A stretch of DNA of 63,231 nucleotides from CAYYWP01 sp050176585 (GTDB taxonomy: Bacteria > Desulfobacterota > Binatia > HRBIN30 > CADEER01): positions 1 to 63,231 of the forward strand of contig JBFXHX010000025.1 of NCBI GenBank assembly GCA_050176585.1, in the 5' to 3' direction. The notes below the pieces were generated by a model, which saw only the letters and a program-made list of their open reading frames with translations, did no database searches and was not told where the DNA came from. Positions 7,293 through 21,623 of this stretch are shown piece by piece; within the stretch, counting starts at the first letter, position 1; the number at the start of each line of letters is the position of its first letter. The translations under genes were made by a program, and so were the position numbers.

Positions 7293-8609
7293 ATGGCTTC
7301 GATCGCCATCTGCGGCGGGACGCTTATCGATCCCGCGAACGGCCGGCACGGCGCGTTCGACCTGTTCATCGACGACGGGCGGGTGGCCGCTGTGGTTTCC
7401 GCCGGTGCCGCGCCCCAGAGCGACGAGCAGATCGACGCGACTGGGTGTTACGTCACGCCGGGTTTCATCGACATGCACGTCCACCTGCGCGAGCCCGGCT
7501 ACGAGTACAAGGAAACCGTGCTGACCGGCACGCAGGCGGCGGTGGCGGGCGGGTACACGGCGGTCGCGTGCATGGCGAATACGGATCCCGTGAACGACAC
7601 GGGCGCGGTGACGCAGTACATTCGCGAAAAGGCGGCGGCGGCCGACCTGGCGCGCGTACACCCGATCGGCGCGGTGACCGTCGGTCTCAACGGTGAGCGA
7701 CTCGCCGAGATCGGCGAGATGCGTGAGGCCGGCATCGTCGCCCTGTCCGACGATGGGCGTCCAATACTGGACAGCGCGCTCATGCGACACGCCTTGGAAT
7801 ACAGCCGCATGTTCGACCTGCCGATCAGCGCGCACGAGGAAGACCTCGCGCTGACCCGCGATGCGTGCATGAACGAGGGACCGACCGCTTTCCGTCTCGG
7901 CCTCAAGGGCATGCCGGCTGCCGCGGAAGAAGGCATGGTGGCGAGAGACCTGGCGCTCCTCGAACGCACCGGGGGGCGCCTGCACATCGCCCACGTGAGC
8001 ACCGCCGGTACCGTCGACCTGCTGCGCCGCGCGAAAGCGCGAGGCCTGCCGGTCACGGCGGAGGCGACACCGCACCACTTCACGCTCACCGAGTCGGCGG
8101 TGGGCGAGTACGACACCAACGCGAAGATGAATCCGCCGCTCCGCCTGGCGAGCGACGTCGAGGCGGTGATCGCGGGCCTGCGCGACGGAACGATCGACGC
8201 CATCGCCACCGATCACGCGCCGCATCACCCGGATTCGAAGAACGTCGAATTCCAGTGCGCTTCGTACGGCATCGTCGGCCTCGAAACCGCCTTGCCGTTG
8301 TGCCTGGCGCTGGTCCGCGATCACGGGCTTTCGCTCGATAGATTGGTGCGGGCCCTCAGCGCGAACCCCGCCGCGATCCTCGGCGTGCCCGGTGGAAGCT
8401 TGGCGGTAGGCGCGGTTGCCGACGTCACGATCTTCGATCCGCGCGCCGTGTGGAGCGTGGCTCCGGACCGCTTCCAGTCCAAGTCGCGGAACACCCCGTT
8501 CGGCGGGTGGGAAATGACCGGCGCGGTGCGCGCGACGATCGTCGACGGGCGCATCAAATGGCGCGCCCAGGAGACCGCCGCCGCGCGGCGAAAGCGCAAC
8601 GCATCATGA
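7293..8609 (+). CDS. pyrC: Dihydroorotase, class I
   Basis: A 438-residue zinc amidohydrolase that cyclises carbamoyl aspartate to dihydroorotate. Metal ligands are His62 and His64 in DMHVHLREPG; other family motifs are ACMANTDPV, the HIAHVS loop and ATDHAPHH. The length and motifs fit the class I (Gram-positive-like) type rather than the shorter class II enzyme of E. coli. It starts one base after the pyrB stop and overlaps carA by four bases (ATGA). Confidence 0.97.
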   Translation: MASIAICGGTLIDPANGRHGAFDLFIDDGRVAAVVSAGAAPQSDEQIDATGCYVTPGFIDMHVHLREPGYEYKETVLTGTQAAVAGGYTAVACMANTDPVNDTGAVTQYIREKAAAADLARVHPIGAVTVGLNGERLAEIGEMREAGIVALSDDGRPILDSALMRHALEYSRMFDLPISAHEEDLALTRDACMNEGPTAFRLGLKGMPAAAEEGMVARDLALLERTGGRLHIAHVSTAGTVDLLRRAKARGLPVTAEATPHHFTLTESAVGEYDTNAKMNPPLRLASDVEAVIAGLRDGTIDAIATDHAPHHPDSKNVEFQCASYGIVGLETALPLCLALVRDHGLSLDRLVRALSANPAAILGVPGGSLAVGAVADVTIFDPRAVWSVAPDRFQSKSRNTPFGGWEMTGAVRATIVDGRIKWRAQETAAARRKRNAS

Positions 8610-9724
8610 AGGCTATTCTCGCACTTGCCGACGGCAGCGTGTTCGAGGGCACGGGCTTCGGGGCCGCCGCGGAGGCGGTCGGCGAAGTGGTCTTCAACAC
8701 GTCGATGACCGGGTACCAGGAGATCCTGACCGACCCTTCGTACTGCGGGCAGCTGGTCGCAATGACCTATCCGGAGATCGGCAACGTCGGCGTGAATCGC
8801 GAGGACGTTGAATCGGCCCGGGCCTACGTGGAGGGATTCATCGTCAAGGAATACTGGGAAAGGCCGAGCAACTGGCGCGCGACGCAGTCGCTCAGCGACT
8901 ACCTCCGCGCATACGGCATCCCAGGGATCCAGGGGATCGACACGCGCGCGCTGGTCCGGCGCGTCCGTGATCAGGGCAACATGAACGGCGTGATCTCCAC
9001 ACTCGATCCCGATCCCGACCGGCTGGTGCAGATGGCGCGCGAGGCGCCCGCAATGGAGGGGCAGGATCTCGTTCGCCGCGTGACCTGCGCCACCCCGTAC
9101 GATTGGAACGAGGGCCATTGGTCGCTCGAAGGCGGCTATACGCGGCCGAGCGAGCCACTGCCCTATCGCGTCGTGGCGTATGACTTCGGCATCAAGCGCA
9201 ACATCCTACGCCATCTCGTGAACGCAGGGTGCCAGGTGCGGGTGGTCCCCGCGTCGACCCCGGCCGAGACAGCATTGGCGCTGAACCCGGACGGGATTTT
9301 TCTGTCCAATGGCCCGGGCGATCCGGCTGCGGTGCCGGGGGCGACCCAGATCGTCCGCGATCTGGTCGGAAAAAAGCCGCTTTTCGGCATCTGCCTCGGG
9401 CACCAGATCCTCGGGCTCGCGCTCGGGGGCAACACGTACAAGTTGAAGTTCGGGCACCACGGCGGCAATCAACCCGTGGTGGACCTCACCACCGGCAAGG
9501 TGGAGATCACGAGCCAGAACCACGGCTTCGCCGTGTCCGTGGATTCGCTCGGCGACGAGGCGGAGCTCACCCACGTGAATCTCAATGACGAGACTGTCGA
9601 AGGCCTGGCGCACAGGACGCTGCCGATCTTTTCCGTGCAGTACCACCCCGAGTCGTCACCCGGCCCGCATGACGCGAACTATCTTTTTCGTCGCTTCGTC
9701 GACCTGATGAAGGCGACGCGCTGA
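8606..9724 (+). CDS. carA: Carbamoyl-phosphate synthase, small (glutaminase) subunit
   Basis: A 372-residue amidotransferase subunit supplying ammonia from glutamine to CarB. The N-terminal domain contains FNTSMTGYQEILTDPSYCGQ. The class I glutaminase has its nucleophile Cys263 in LFGICLGHQ and the His/Glu pair in VQYHPESSPGPHD. ATG 8606 overlaps the pyrC stop as ATGA; longer in-frame extensions lie inside pyrC and are rejected. Confidence 0.97.
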   Translation: MKAILALADGSVFEGTGFGAAAEAVGEVVFNTSMTGYQEILTDPSYCGQLVAMTYPEIGNVGVNREDVESARAYVEGFIVKEYWERPSNWRATQSLSDYLRAYGIPGIQGIDTRALVRRVRDQGNMNGVISTLDPDPDRLVQMAREAPAMEGQDLVRRVTCATPYDWNEGHWSLEGGYTRPSEPLPYRVVAYDFGIKRNILRHLVNAGCQVRVVPASTPAETALALNPDGIFLSNGPGDPAAVPGATQIVRDLVGKKPLFGICLGHQILGLALGGNTYKLKFGHHGGNQPVVDLTTGKVEITSQNHGFAVSVDSLGDEAELTHVNLNDETVEGLAHRTLPIFSVQYHPESSPGPHDANYLFRRFVDLMKATR

Positions 9725-9728
9725 TCGC

Positions 9729-12923
<3,195 letters not shown>

Positions 12924-12934
12924 GGGGGGCGGCG

Positions 12935-15400
12935 GTGGGAGACCCCGCGCATTCCCCGGCCGGCGACACACTGGCGAGCTTCGTCAGCGCGGTACAGCGG
13001 CCCCTCGAGTTCCTCAGCGCTGGCGGGCCGGTCGCCGCCGCCCGCACGCAGGTCGCGGGACGCGCGCTGGCCGCGCGCGGCCTCGCTCTGCGCGGGCGCG
13101 TACGAGGCGAGCGCCGCCGCGCGCTCGAAGCGTTGTGCGAGCGGCTCGCGGCATTCGACGACGCGGCGCCGCCGGTGCGGGCGCGGCTCGCCGAAGAGTG
13201 CCGCCGACTGCTCGCGGACGTGCATGGGACGGCAGCGGCGGATCGGCCGATATCTTATCGGCCCTCGACTGGAGAGCTCGCGTCCGCGTGGACGGAACTC
13301 ACAAAGTCGGTTCAGTACGTGCACGGCGTCGGCCCGCATCGCGCAGGATTGCTGCGCAAGCTCGGCATCGCCACGGTGGAGGATCTGCTCTACCACCTTC
13401 CGTTTCGCTACGAGGATCGCCGGCGCCTCAGCGACATCGCGAGCGCGCGGGTCGGTGAGGACGTCAGTCTCGTCGGCGAGCTCATGCAGATCGCCGAGCG
13501 CACCGTCGGACGCGGGCGGCGGCGGATCCTGGAAGGCGTGCTGCGCGACGCGACCGGCTTGCTGGGCCTGACCTGGTACAACAGGGTCGTCTATTTCCGC
13601 CATCGCTTTCGGGCCGGACAACGGTTGCTCGTGTACGGCAAAATCGAGCTCACGCCCGCCGGCGGGAAGCGCATTACCCATCCGGAGATCGAAGCGGATC
13701 CCGACGCGGATACCGGCTCCGGCATCCTGCCGGTCTACGAAAAGCCGACGTCGATGAGCGTGGCCGCCATGCGGCGCATCTGCGCGCAGGCCGCGGCGAA
13801 GCATGCCGATGCGGTGCCGTGCGTGCTTCCCACGGCAGTCGCCGCGCGGGCCGGCGTCGCCGACCCCGCCACGGCGCTGCGCATGCTGCACGCGCCCGGT
13901 CCCGATGACGATGTCGATCAGCTCAATCGATTCGCGTCGCCGGCACACCGCGCGCTCGTCTTCGACGAGCTCTTCTTCCTGCAATTGGGCCTCGGGCTGA
14001 AGCGGCGGCAGACCGCACGCGAGCGCGGCATTCCGCTGCCGCGCACCGGCCGCTTGACCGACGCAGCGGCGGCGCGGCTGCCGTTCGCGCTCACCGGCGC
14101 GCAGCAGCGGGTGATCGGCGAGATATACGCCGACCTGGCCCGCCCGCATCCGATGCACCGTCTCGTGCAGGGCGACGTGGGAAGCGGCAAGACGATCGTG
14201 GCCCTGTTCGCCGCGCTCGCGGCGATCGAGCAGGGCGCGCAGGCGGCGGTGATGGCGCCCACCGAATTGCTGGCCGAGCAGCACTTCGCGACGATGTCCG
14301 CGCTGCTGGACAGCATCGGCGTTCGCAGCGCGCTCCTCACCAGCGATGTGCTGCGCACCAAGCGGGCGTCTGTATACGGCGCGCTGGAGCAGGGCGAGAT
14401 CGATCTCGCAGTGGGAACCCATGCGCTGCTGCAAGCGGGCGTGCGCATGCCGCACCTCGGACTGGGCGTGATCGACGAGCAACACCGCTTCGGCGTGTTG
14501 CAACGCGCCGGGCTCGGGCAGCTGCGCGGCGATGCCGATGGGCCGCTGCCGCACATCCTGTTGATGACCGCTACCCCGATTCCTCGGACGTTGGCGATGA
14601 CGCTGTACAGCGATCTCGACGTATCACTCCTGGACGAGCTTCCGCCGGGGCGCACGCCGGTCCGCACCGAGATCGTCAACGAAGCGGCGCGCCGGTCGTT
14701 GTACGATCGCATCGCCGCCGAGCTCCAGCACGGCCATCAGGCATACATCGTCCACCCGCTGGTCGAAGCCTCGGAGAAACAAGACCTGCGCGACGCGACG
14801 AGCATGGCGCGCGAGCTCGGCCGGACGGTGTTCGCCGGGTATCGCGTCGGCTTACTGCACGGGCGGATGAAGGCGGAGGAAAAGGACGCCATCATGCGGC
14901 GCTTCCGCGCCGGCGATCTTCAGGTGCTCTTCAGCACCACGGTCATCGAGGTCGGCGTCGATGTGCCGAACGCCACCGTGATGGTCGTCGAGCACGCCGA
15001 GCGGTTCGGCTTGTCGCAGTTGCACCAGCTGCGCGGGCGGGTGGGGCGCGGCAGCGCTGAAGCCGTGTGCTTCCTCGTCGCGCCGTACATCGCGGATCGG
15101 CAAAGCGACATTCTGACGCGGTTGAAGGCGATGAAGAATACGACCGACGGTTTCACGATCGCCGAGGTCGACCTGAGCTTGCGCGGGCCCGGCGATTTCC
15201 TCGGCACCCGCCAGCACGGGCTGCCCGACTTCCGCGTCGCCAATCTCATTCGCGACAGCCGTCTCGTCGCCGCGGCGCGCGAGGCGGCGGAGTCGTGGCT
15301 GACGCTCGATCCGCAGCTGTCGACCTCCGATTCGGCCGCGCTGCGGATCGTGCTCGAGCGCCGCTGGAAGGGGCGCCTGGCGCTCGCGGAGATCGGCTGA
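12935..15400 (+). CDS. recG: ATP-dependent DNA helicase RecG
   Basis: An 821-residue branch-migrating helicase that rescues stalled replication forks. After an N-terminal extension of about 110 residues beyond the E. coli form comes the wedge domain (YVHGVGPHRAGLLRKLGI onward). The helicase core has Walker A GDVGSGKT (from about residue 413), DEQHRFG (from about 514), TATPIPRTL and the QLRGRVGRG motif. GTG 12935, preceded by GAGGGGG, is chosen as start because it follows the carB stop; in-frame sequence upstream lies within carB. Confidence 0.95.
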   Translation: MGDPAHSPAGDTLASFVSAVQRPLEFLSAGGPVAAARTQVAGRALAARGLALRGRVRGERRRALEALCERLAAFDDAAPPVRARLAEECRRLLADVHGTAAADRPISYRPSTGELASAWTELTKSVQYVHGVGPHRAGLLRKLGIATVEDLLYHLPFRYEDRRRLSDIASARVGEDVSLVGELMQIAERTVGRGRRRILEGVLRDATGLLGLTWYNRVVYFRHRFRAGQRLLVYGKIELTPAGGKRITHPEIEADPDADTGSGILPVYEKPTSMSVAAMRRICAQAAAKHADAVPCVLPTAVAARAGVADPATALRMLHAPGPDDDVDQLNRFASPAHRALVFDELFFLQLGLGLKRRQTARERGIPLPRTGRLTDAAAARLPFALTGAQQRVIGEIYADLARPHPMHRLVQGDVGSGKTIVALFAALAAIEQGAQAAVMAPTELLAEQHFATMSALLDSIGVRSALLTSDVLRTKRASVYGALEQGEIDLAVGTHALLQAGVRMPHLGLGVIDEQHRFGVLQRAGLGQLRGDADGPLPHILLMTATPIPRTLAMTLYSDLDVSLLDELPPGRTPVRTEIVNEAARRSLYDRIAAELQHGHQAYIVHPLVEASEKQDLRDATSMARELGRTVFAGYRVGLLHGRMKAEEKDAIMRRFRAGDLQVLFSTTVIEVGVDVPNATVMVVEHAERFGLSQLHQLRGRVGRGSAEAVCFLVAPYIADRQSDILTRLKAMKNTTDGFTIAEVDLSLRGPGDFLGTRQHGLPDFRVANLIRDSRLVAAAREAAESWLTLDPQLSTSDSAALRIVLERRWKGRLALAEIG

Positions 15401-15489
15401 GGGCGTTTGGCCGGGCACACGGCGCTCCGCGCGCGCCGCGTGGGGTCGATTTGCGCCACTCTGGGGAATCGTTTAGGGACCGAAGTTCT

Positions 15490-16698
15490 ATGGACTTTCC
15501 GCGCATCAAGCGGCTCCCGCCGTACGTGTTCAACATCGTCGGCGAGCTCAAGCACAAGGCGCGGAAGGCCGGTGAGGACATCATCGATTTCGGCATGGGC
15601 AACCCGGACGGGCCGACGCCGCCGCACATTGTGGCAAAGCTGATGGAGGCCAGTCAGAAGCCCAGCAACCACCGGTACTCCGTCTCGCGCGGGATCTACA
15701 GACTGCGTCTGGCGATCTGCGACTGGTACAAGCGCCGCTTCGACGTGGATCTCGATCCCGACACCGAAGCGGTGGCTACCATCGGCTCCAAGGAAGGCCT
15801 GGCGCATCTCGCCCTGGCGCTGCTGGGTCCCGGCGACGTGGTGTTCTGTCCGAGCCCGACGTACCCGATTCACCAGTACTCGGTGATCATCGCCGGCGGC
15901 GACCTGCGCAGCATCCCGCTAATCCCTGGCGAAGACTTCTTCGCGCACCTTATCGACGCGATGCGTCAGACCTGGCCCAAGCCGAAGCTGCTGGTGCTCA
16001 ACTTCCCGCATAATCCGACCACGCTGACGGTCGACCTGCCGTTTTTCGAACGCATCGTCGACTTCGCGCGCGAGCACAAGCTCCTGATCGTGCACGACAT
16101 CGCCTATGCGGACCTCGTCTTCGACGGCTATGTGGCCCCGAGCATCCTGCAGATCAGGGGCGCGAAAGACCTCGCGGTGGAGTTCTATACCCTGTCGAAG
16201 AGCTACAACATGCCCGGTTGGCGCGTGGGCTTCTGTGTTGGTAACGCGGAGATGGTCGGCGCGCTCGCGCGCATCAAGAGCTACCTCGATTACGGTATCT
16301 ACCAGCCGATTCAGATCGCGGCGATTCACGCCCTCAACGGCCCACAGCACTACGTCGAGGAGATTCGGCATCGCTATGAGCGCCGCCGCAACGTGTTGGT
16401 CGACGGCTTGAACCGCGCCGGTTGGCCGGTCGACCGGCCCAAGGCCACGATGTTCGTGTGGGCACCGATCCCCGAGGCGCTCCGCTCCATGGGTTCGCTC
16501 GATTTCTCGACGTTCCTCTTGCGCGAGGCGAAAGTCGCCGTCTCGCCCGGCATCGGCTTCGGCGAGTATGGCGACCGCTGGGTGCGTTTCGCCCTCATCG
16601 AGAACGAGCACCGCACCCGGCAAGCCGTGCGCGGAATCCGCCGGGCGCTCGCCGCGGGCCCCAGTGGCGCGCGGCACGCGCTCAGCGCGGTGCGCTGA
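15490..16698 (+). CDS. alaC: Alanine (glutamate-pyruvate) aminotransferase AlaC
   Basis: A 402-residue class I PLP aminotransferase. It closely follows E. coli AlaC throughout: LPPYVFNIVGELK, IIDFGMGNPDGPTPPHI, TIGSKEGLAHL, FPHNPTT, and the PLP lysine in LSKSYNMPGWRVGF. It likely makes alanine from pyruvate and glutamate. Its placement directly before hom is common in bacteria. ATG 15490 lacks a strong ribosome-binding site, but longer versions run back into recG. Confidence 0.92.
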   Translation: MDFPRIKRLPPYVFNIVGELKHKARKAGEDIIDFGMGNPDGPTPPHIVAKLMEASQKPSNHRYSVSRGIYRLRLAICDWYKRRFDVDLDPDTEAVATIGSKEGLAHLALALLGPGDVVFCPSPTYPIHQYSVIIAGGDLRSIPLIPGEDFFAHLIDAMRQTWPKPKLLVLNFPHNPTTLTVDLPFFERIVDFAREHKLLIVHDIAYADLVFDGYVAPSILQIRGAKDLAVEFYTLSKSYNMPGWRVGFCVGNAEMVGALARIKSYLDYGIYQPIQIAAIHALNGPQHYVEEIRHRYERRRNVLVDGLNRAGWPVDRPKATMFVWAPIPEALRSMGSLDFSTFLLREAKVAVSPGIGFGEYGDRWVRFALIENEHRTRQAVRGIRRALAAGPSGARHALSAVR

Positions 16699-16730
16699 GC
16701 GCCGCTGTTCTAGGGCCGCGGGAAGTCGCC

Positions 16731-18050
16731 GTGGGGCAGGGGGCCATTCGCATCGGCTTGATCGGGTTCGGGACGATCGGCACGGGCGTCGTGAAGCTCT
16801 TGCAGCGCCATCGGAGCGCGCTGCGTGACGCGCTCGGCATCGGGCTCGATTTGGTCCGCATCGCGGATATCGACACGCGGCGCGACCGCGGCGTGAAGGT
16901 CGGGCGGGGCGTGCTTGTCGACGATGCGCGCGCCATCCTCGACGATCCCACGATCGATGTGGTGATCGAGCTCATGGGCGGCACCGGGCTGGCGCGGCGT
17001 TTCGTGCTTGAGGCGGTGCATGCCGGCAAGGACGTGGTCACGGCCAACAAGGCGCTGCTCGCGCAGCACGGCGATACCATTTTCCGCGCCGTCGAGACCG
17101 CCGGCGTCGAGCTCGGCTTCGAGGCGAGCGTCGGCGGCGGCATCCCGATCATCCGCACGCTCAAAGAGGGCTTGTGCGGCGATCGGAACATGGCGGTGTA
17201 CGGCATCGTGAACGGCACGTCGAACTACATCCTGAGTCGGATGAGCGATGCCGGCGGGCAGTTCGGTGAGGTCCTCCGCGATGCACAGGTGAACGGATTG
17301 GCCGAAGCGGATCCGTCGTTCGATGTGGACGGCATCGACGCCGCGCACAAGCTCACGTTGCTCATCCAACTCGCGTTCGGCGTGCGCGTGCCGTTTCAAC
17401 ACGTGCGCGTCGAAGGGATTCGTCACGTCAGCCAGGACGACATCGCCTTCGCGCGCGAGTTCGGCTACGCGGTGAAGTCGCTCGCTGTCGCCAAGCGTTC
17501 CGGGGATCGGATCGAGGCTTCGGTGCGCCCGACCATGGTGCCGCGCCGTCATCCGTTGGCGGATGTGAACGGCGCGCTGAATGCGATCGTGGTGCAGGGG
17601 GAGGCGCTGGGACCGAGCATGTACGTCGGGGCAGGCGCCGGCATGATGCCGACCGCCACCGCCGTGCTGGCCGATCTGATGGATGTGGCGCGCAATCGCC
17701 TGCATGGCAGTCGCGGCCGCGTGGCCCCGCTCGGCTACCCTATCCGGCGCCAGCGCCGCGCCCGCGCCGTCGGCTTGGACGAGGTGCAGGGGGAGTACTA
17801 TCTGCGCTTCATGGTCGTGGACCGGCCAGGCGTCTTTGGACGGCTCGCCAGCATCTTGGGTGATCACAACGTGTCAATCGCCGCGGTCGTCCAGCGCGAG
17901 CGGGAACACGGCCGCGTGCTGCCCGTGGTCATCCGCACCCACGAGAGCGGCGAACAGGCGCTCCGCCGGGCGGTGCGCACGATCGATCGACTCGCGACCG
18001 TGCGCGGCAAATCGATCATCATCCGCATCGAGGAGAGCCTCAGCGCCTGA
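16731..18050 (+). CDS. hom: Homoserine dehydrogenase with ACT domain
   Basis: A 439-residue NAD(P)-dependent enzyme converting aspartate semialdehyde to homoserine, for threonine and methionine. The Rossmann motif GLIGFGTIGTGVV is N-terminal; VTANKALLA, GGGIPII and GIVNGTSNYILS mark the catalytic domain. A C-terminal ACT domain (YYLRFMVVDRPGVFGRLASI) suggests feedback control by threonine. Start GTG 16731; longer in-frame frames overlap alaC. Confidence 0.95.
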   Translation: MGQGAIRIGLIGFGTIGTGVVKLLQRHRSALRDALGIGLDLVRIADIDTRRDRGVKVGRGVLVDDARAILDDPTIDVVIELMGGTGLARRFVLEAVHAGKDVVTANKALLAQHGDTIFRAVETAGVELGFEASVGGGIPIIRTLKEGLCGDRNMAVYGIVNGTSNYILSRMSDAGGQFGEVLRDAQVNGLAEADPSFDVDGIDAAHKLTLLIQLAFGVRVPFQHVRVEGIRHVSQDDIAFAREFGYAVKSLAVAKRSGDRIEASVRPTMVPRRHPLADVNGALNAIVVQGEALGPSMYVGAGAGMMPTATAVLADLMDVARNRLHGSRGRVAPLGYPIRRQRRARAVGLDEVQGEYYLRFMVVDRPGVFGRLASILGDHNVSIAAVVQREREHGRVLPVVIRTHESGEQALRRAVRTIDRLATVRGKSIIIRIEESLSA

Positions 18051-18398
18051 TCCGTTCGGGCGGGGCGACGATGAGCAGCACCGCCGGTGCCAGGCGTTCC
18101 AGTGCTGGCGATTCCAGCGGATCATCCCTGATGTGCCGCTCGAGTACTGTTCGCGTTCGGCCCAGCGCCGCCCGTACTGCGGCAGCACGCGCGGCCGAAC
18201 CGACAGGCGCGTTTCGGTCACCGCAGCGCGCGCGGCGCGAGCGCATGCGATCCCCCGGCTCGCTTCGCTACACTGGATTGAACTCCGCAGAGAGCGCCTG
18301 AGCCGGCTTGCCGAACGGCAGTAGGAATCGGTACCTCCGCACTCTATACTCTGAGCGGCAGCTCCCGGCGAGCCGGGGCGACACCGGGGTGGGTTGGT
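18051..18398. other. Gene-free stretch upstream of glpX
   Basis: No convincing gene. Open frames on both strands have Ser/Arg/Ala-rich composition and no ribosome-binding site. TATACT at 18345-18350 is a good -10 hexamer (with a poor -35, TAGGAA at 18322), 49 bases before the glpX ATG, so a glpX promoter probably lies here. Confidence 0.5.
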
Positions 18399-19352
18399 AT
18401 GGATCGCAATCTCGCTCTAGAAGCAGTTCGGGTAACTGAAGCCGCGGCGCTCGCCTCGGCGCGTCTAATGGGGCGCGGCGACATCGACGCCACAGATCGC
18501 GCCGGCGCCGAAGCCATGCTGAGGACGTTCCAGTCCATAGCGATCAACGGCATCATCGTGATCGGCGACGGCGACAGCGATGACGACGGCTTGCTGCCGA
18601 TCGGCGCGCGGGTCGGCAACGGCACCGGACCGGAGCTCGACGTGGCGCTCGACCCGCTCGAAGGCGCTGCGATCTGCGCGACCGGTGGGTACAACGCGCT
18701 CTCGATCGTGGCGATCGCCGAGCGCGGCGGCTTCCTGCGCTGTCCCGACATGTACATGGAAAAGATTGCGGTCGGACCGGAGTCGCGCGGATTGGTGAAG
18801 CTCGACAGCAGCCCGACCGAGAATTTGCGCAACATCGCCGACGCGCGCGGGTTGTATGTCGCCGACCTGACCGTCGCCATCCTCGATCGCCCGCGGCACG
18901 AGAAGCTGATCGAAGAGGTGCGGCGCGCCGGGGCGCGGGTGCGCTTGTTGCGCGACGGCGACGTGGCGGCGGCGATGGCGACCACCAATCCGGAGTCGGG
19001 CATCGACATGCTGATCGGTACTGGCGGTGCGCGCCAGGGCATTCTCACCGCGGCCGCCCTGCGCTGCGCGGCCGGCGACATGCAGGCGCGCCTCAGACCG
19101 CGGAACGACGCCGACGCGGTGCGCGCCCGCGAGATGGGGATCACCGACCTGGATAAGGTCTACGACATCGAGGAAATGGCCTCCGGAAGCGTGATGTTCG
19201 CGGGCACCGGCGTCACCAATGGAGACTATCTCGACGGCGTGCGGTTCTACCGCGGCGGCGGAGCGACCAACTCGGTGGTCATGCGCTCGCGCACGCATAC
19301 CGTGCGCTTCCTGCGGTCACATCACCGCTTCGACCTGAAGCCCGACTACTGA
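18399..19352 (+). CDS. glpX: GlpX-type class II fructose-1,6-bisphosphatase, atypical active site
   Basis: A 317-residue GlpX-family protein that aligns with E. coli GlpX without gaps up to about residue 230. Conserved are Asp33 (ATD), Asp61, Asp85 and Glu88 (DPLEG), PDMYMEK, LDRPRH and DGDVAA. Several residues usual for the family are changed: GEGE to GDGD (position 57), Thr90 to Ala, Lys29 to Ile, and GGAPEG to GGARQG (Glu213 to Gln). From memory, 57 and 213 hold metal and Thr90 is catalytic. Activity may therefore be reduced or altered; a second, canonical GlpX may exist elsewhere. The family is sure, the reaction is not. Confidence 0.85.
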   Translation: MDRNLALEAVRVTEAAALASARLMGRGDIDATDRAGAEAMLRTFQSIAINGIIVIGDGDSDDDGLLPIGARVGNGTGPELDVALDPLEGAAICATGGYNALSIVAIAERGGFLRCPDMYMEKIAVGPESRGLVKLDSSPTENLRNIADARGLYVADLTVAILDRPRHEKLIEEVRRAGARVRLLRDGDVAAAMATTNPESGIDMLIGTGGARQGILTAAALRCAAGDMQARLRPRNDADAVRAREMGITDLDKVYDIEEMASGSVMFAGTGVTNGDYLDGVRFYRGGGATNSVVMRSRTHTVRFLRSHHRFDLKPDY

Positions 19353-19523
19353 TCCTGCGCGGCCGTCCGCGACACCCGCTGCGGGTCTGCTGCCGGCCTG
19401 ACCCGCAGACCGGGAGACGTCTTCGAGTCTGCGGCGGACTTGTTCCCCGTGCATTGGCGCGCTACGGAAACACGATCCGCTGGCGCGCACGTGACGCGCG
19501 GCCTGGAGCGCTGAGGAGTCGTC

Positions 19524-21151
<1,628 letters not shown>

Positions 21152-21161
<10 letters not shown>

Positions 21162-21613
21162 GCGTGTCCCCGAAACGACCGCGCATACTCATCGCCAAGC
21201 CGGGGCTCGACGGTCACGACCGCGGCGCGAAGATCATCGCTCGCGCCCTGCGCGATGCGGGCTTCGAAGTCATCTACACGGGCTTGCATCAGACGCCCGA
21301 GATGATCGTCGAAGCCGCCGTGCAAGAAGACGTCGACGCCATCGGCCTCAGCATCCTGTCCGGCGCGCACATGACGCTGTTCCCCGCGGTGCTGGAGCTG
21401 CTCGCGCAACGCGGCGCCTCCGGGATTGCGGTGTTCGGCGGCGGCATCATTCCGCCCGAGGACATCGAAGCGCTGAAGCGGAGCGGCGTGTGCGAGATGT
21501 TCACGCCCGGCGCGAGCACCGACGCGATCATCGCGTGGGCGCGCAAGGCGCTGGGCACGCCCGAGCAGGCCGCCGACTCCGCGCACGTCGCGCCGTCCCA
21601 GCCGCCGCGCTAG
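21152..21613 (+). CDS. Acyl-CoA mutase small subunit, B12-binding
   Basis: A 153-residue cobalamin-binding subunit. The axial-ligand motif DxHxxG is present as GLDGHDRGAK (His22), followed by VIYTGLHQTPEMIV, GLSILSGAHM and a C-terminal VFGGGIIPPEDI typical of the B12 Rossmann domain. It overlaps the end of the large subunit by 10 bases and must be its partner. A GTG at 21164 is an alternative start. The tail after about residue 138 is low-complexity. Confidence 0.95.
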
Positions 21614-21623
21614 GCTGCGCCAT

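Noticed and set aside
18040..18246. Minus-strand frame of 68 codons downstream of hom
   Set aside because: Part looks protein-like, but the start lacks a ribosome-binding site, it overlaps the end of hom and matches no family.
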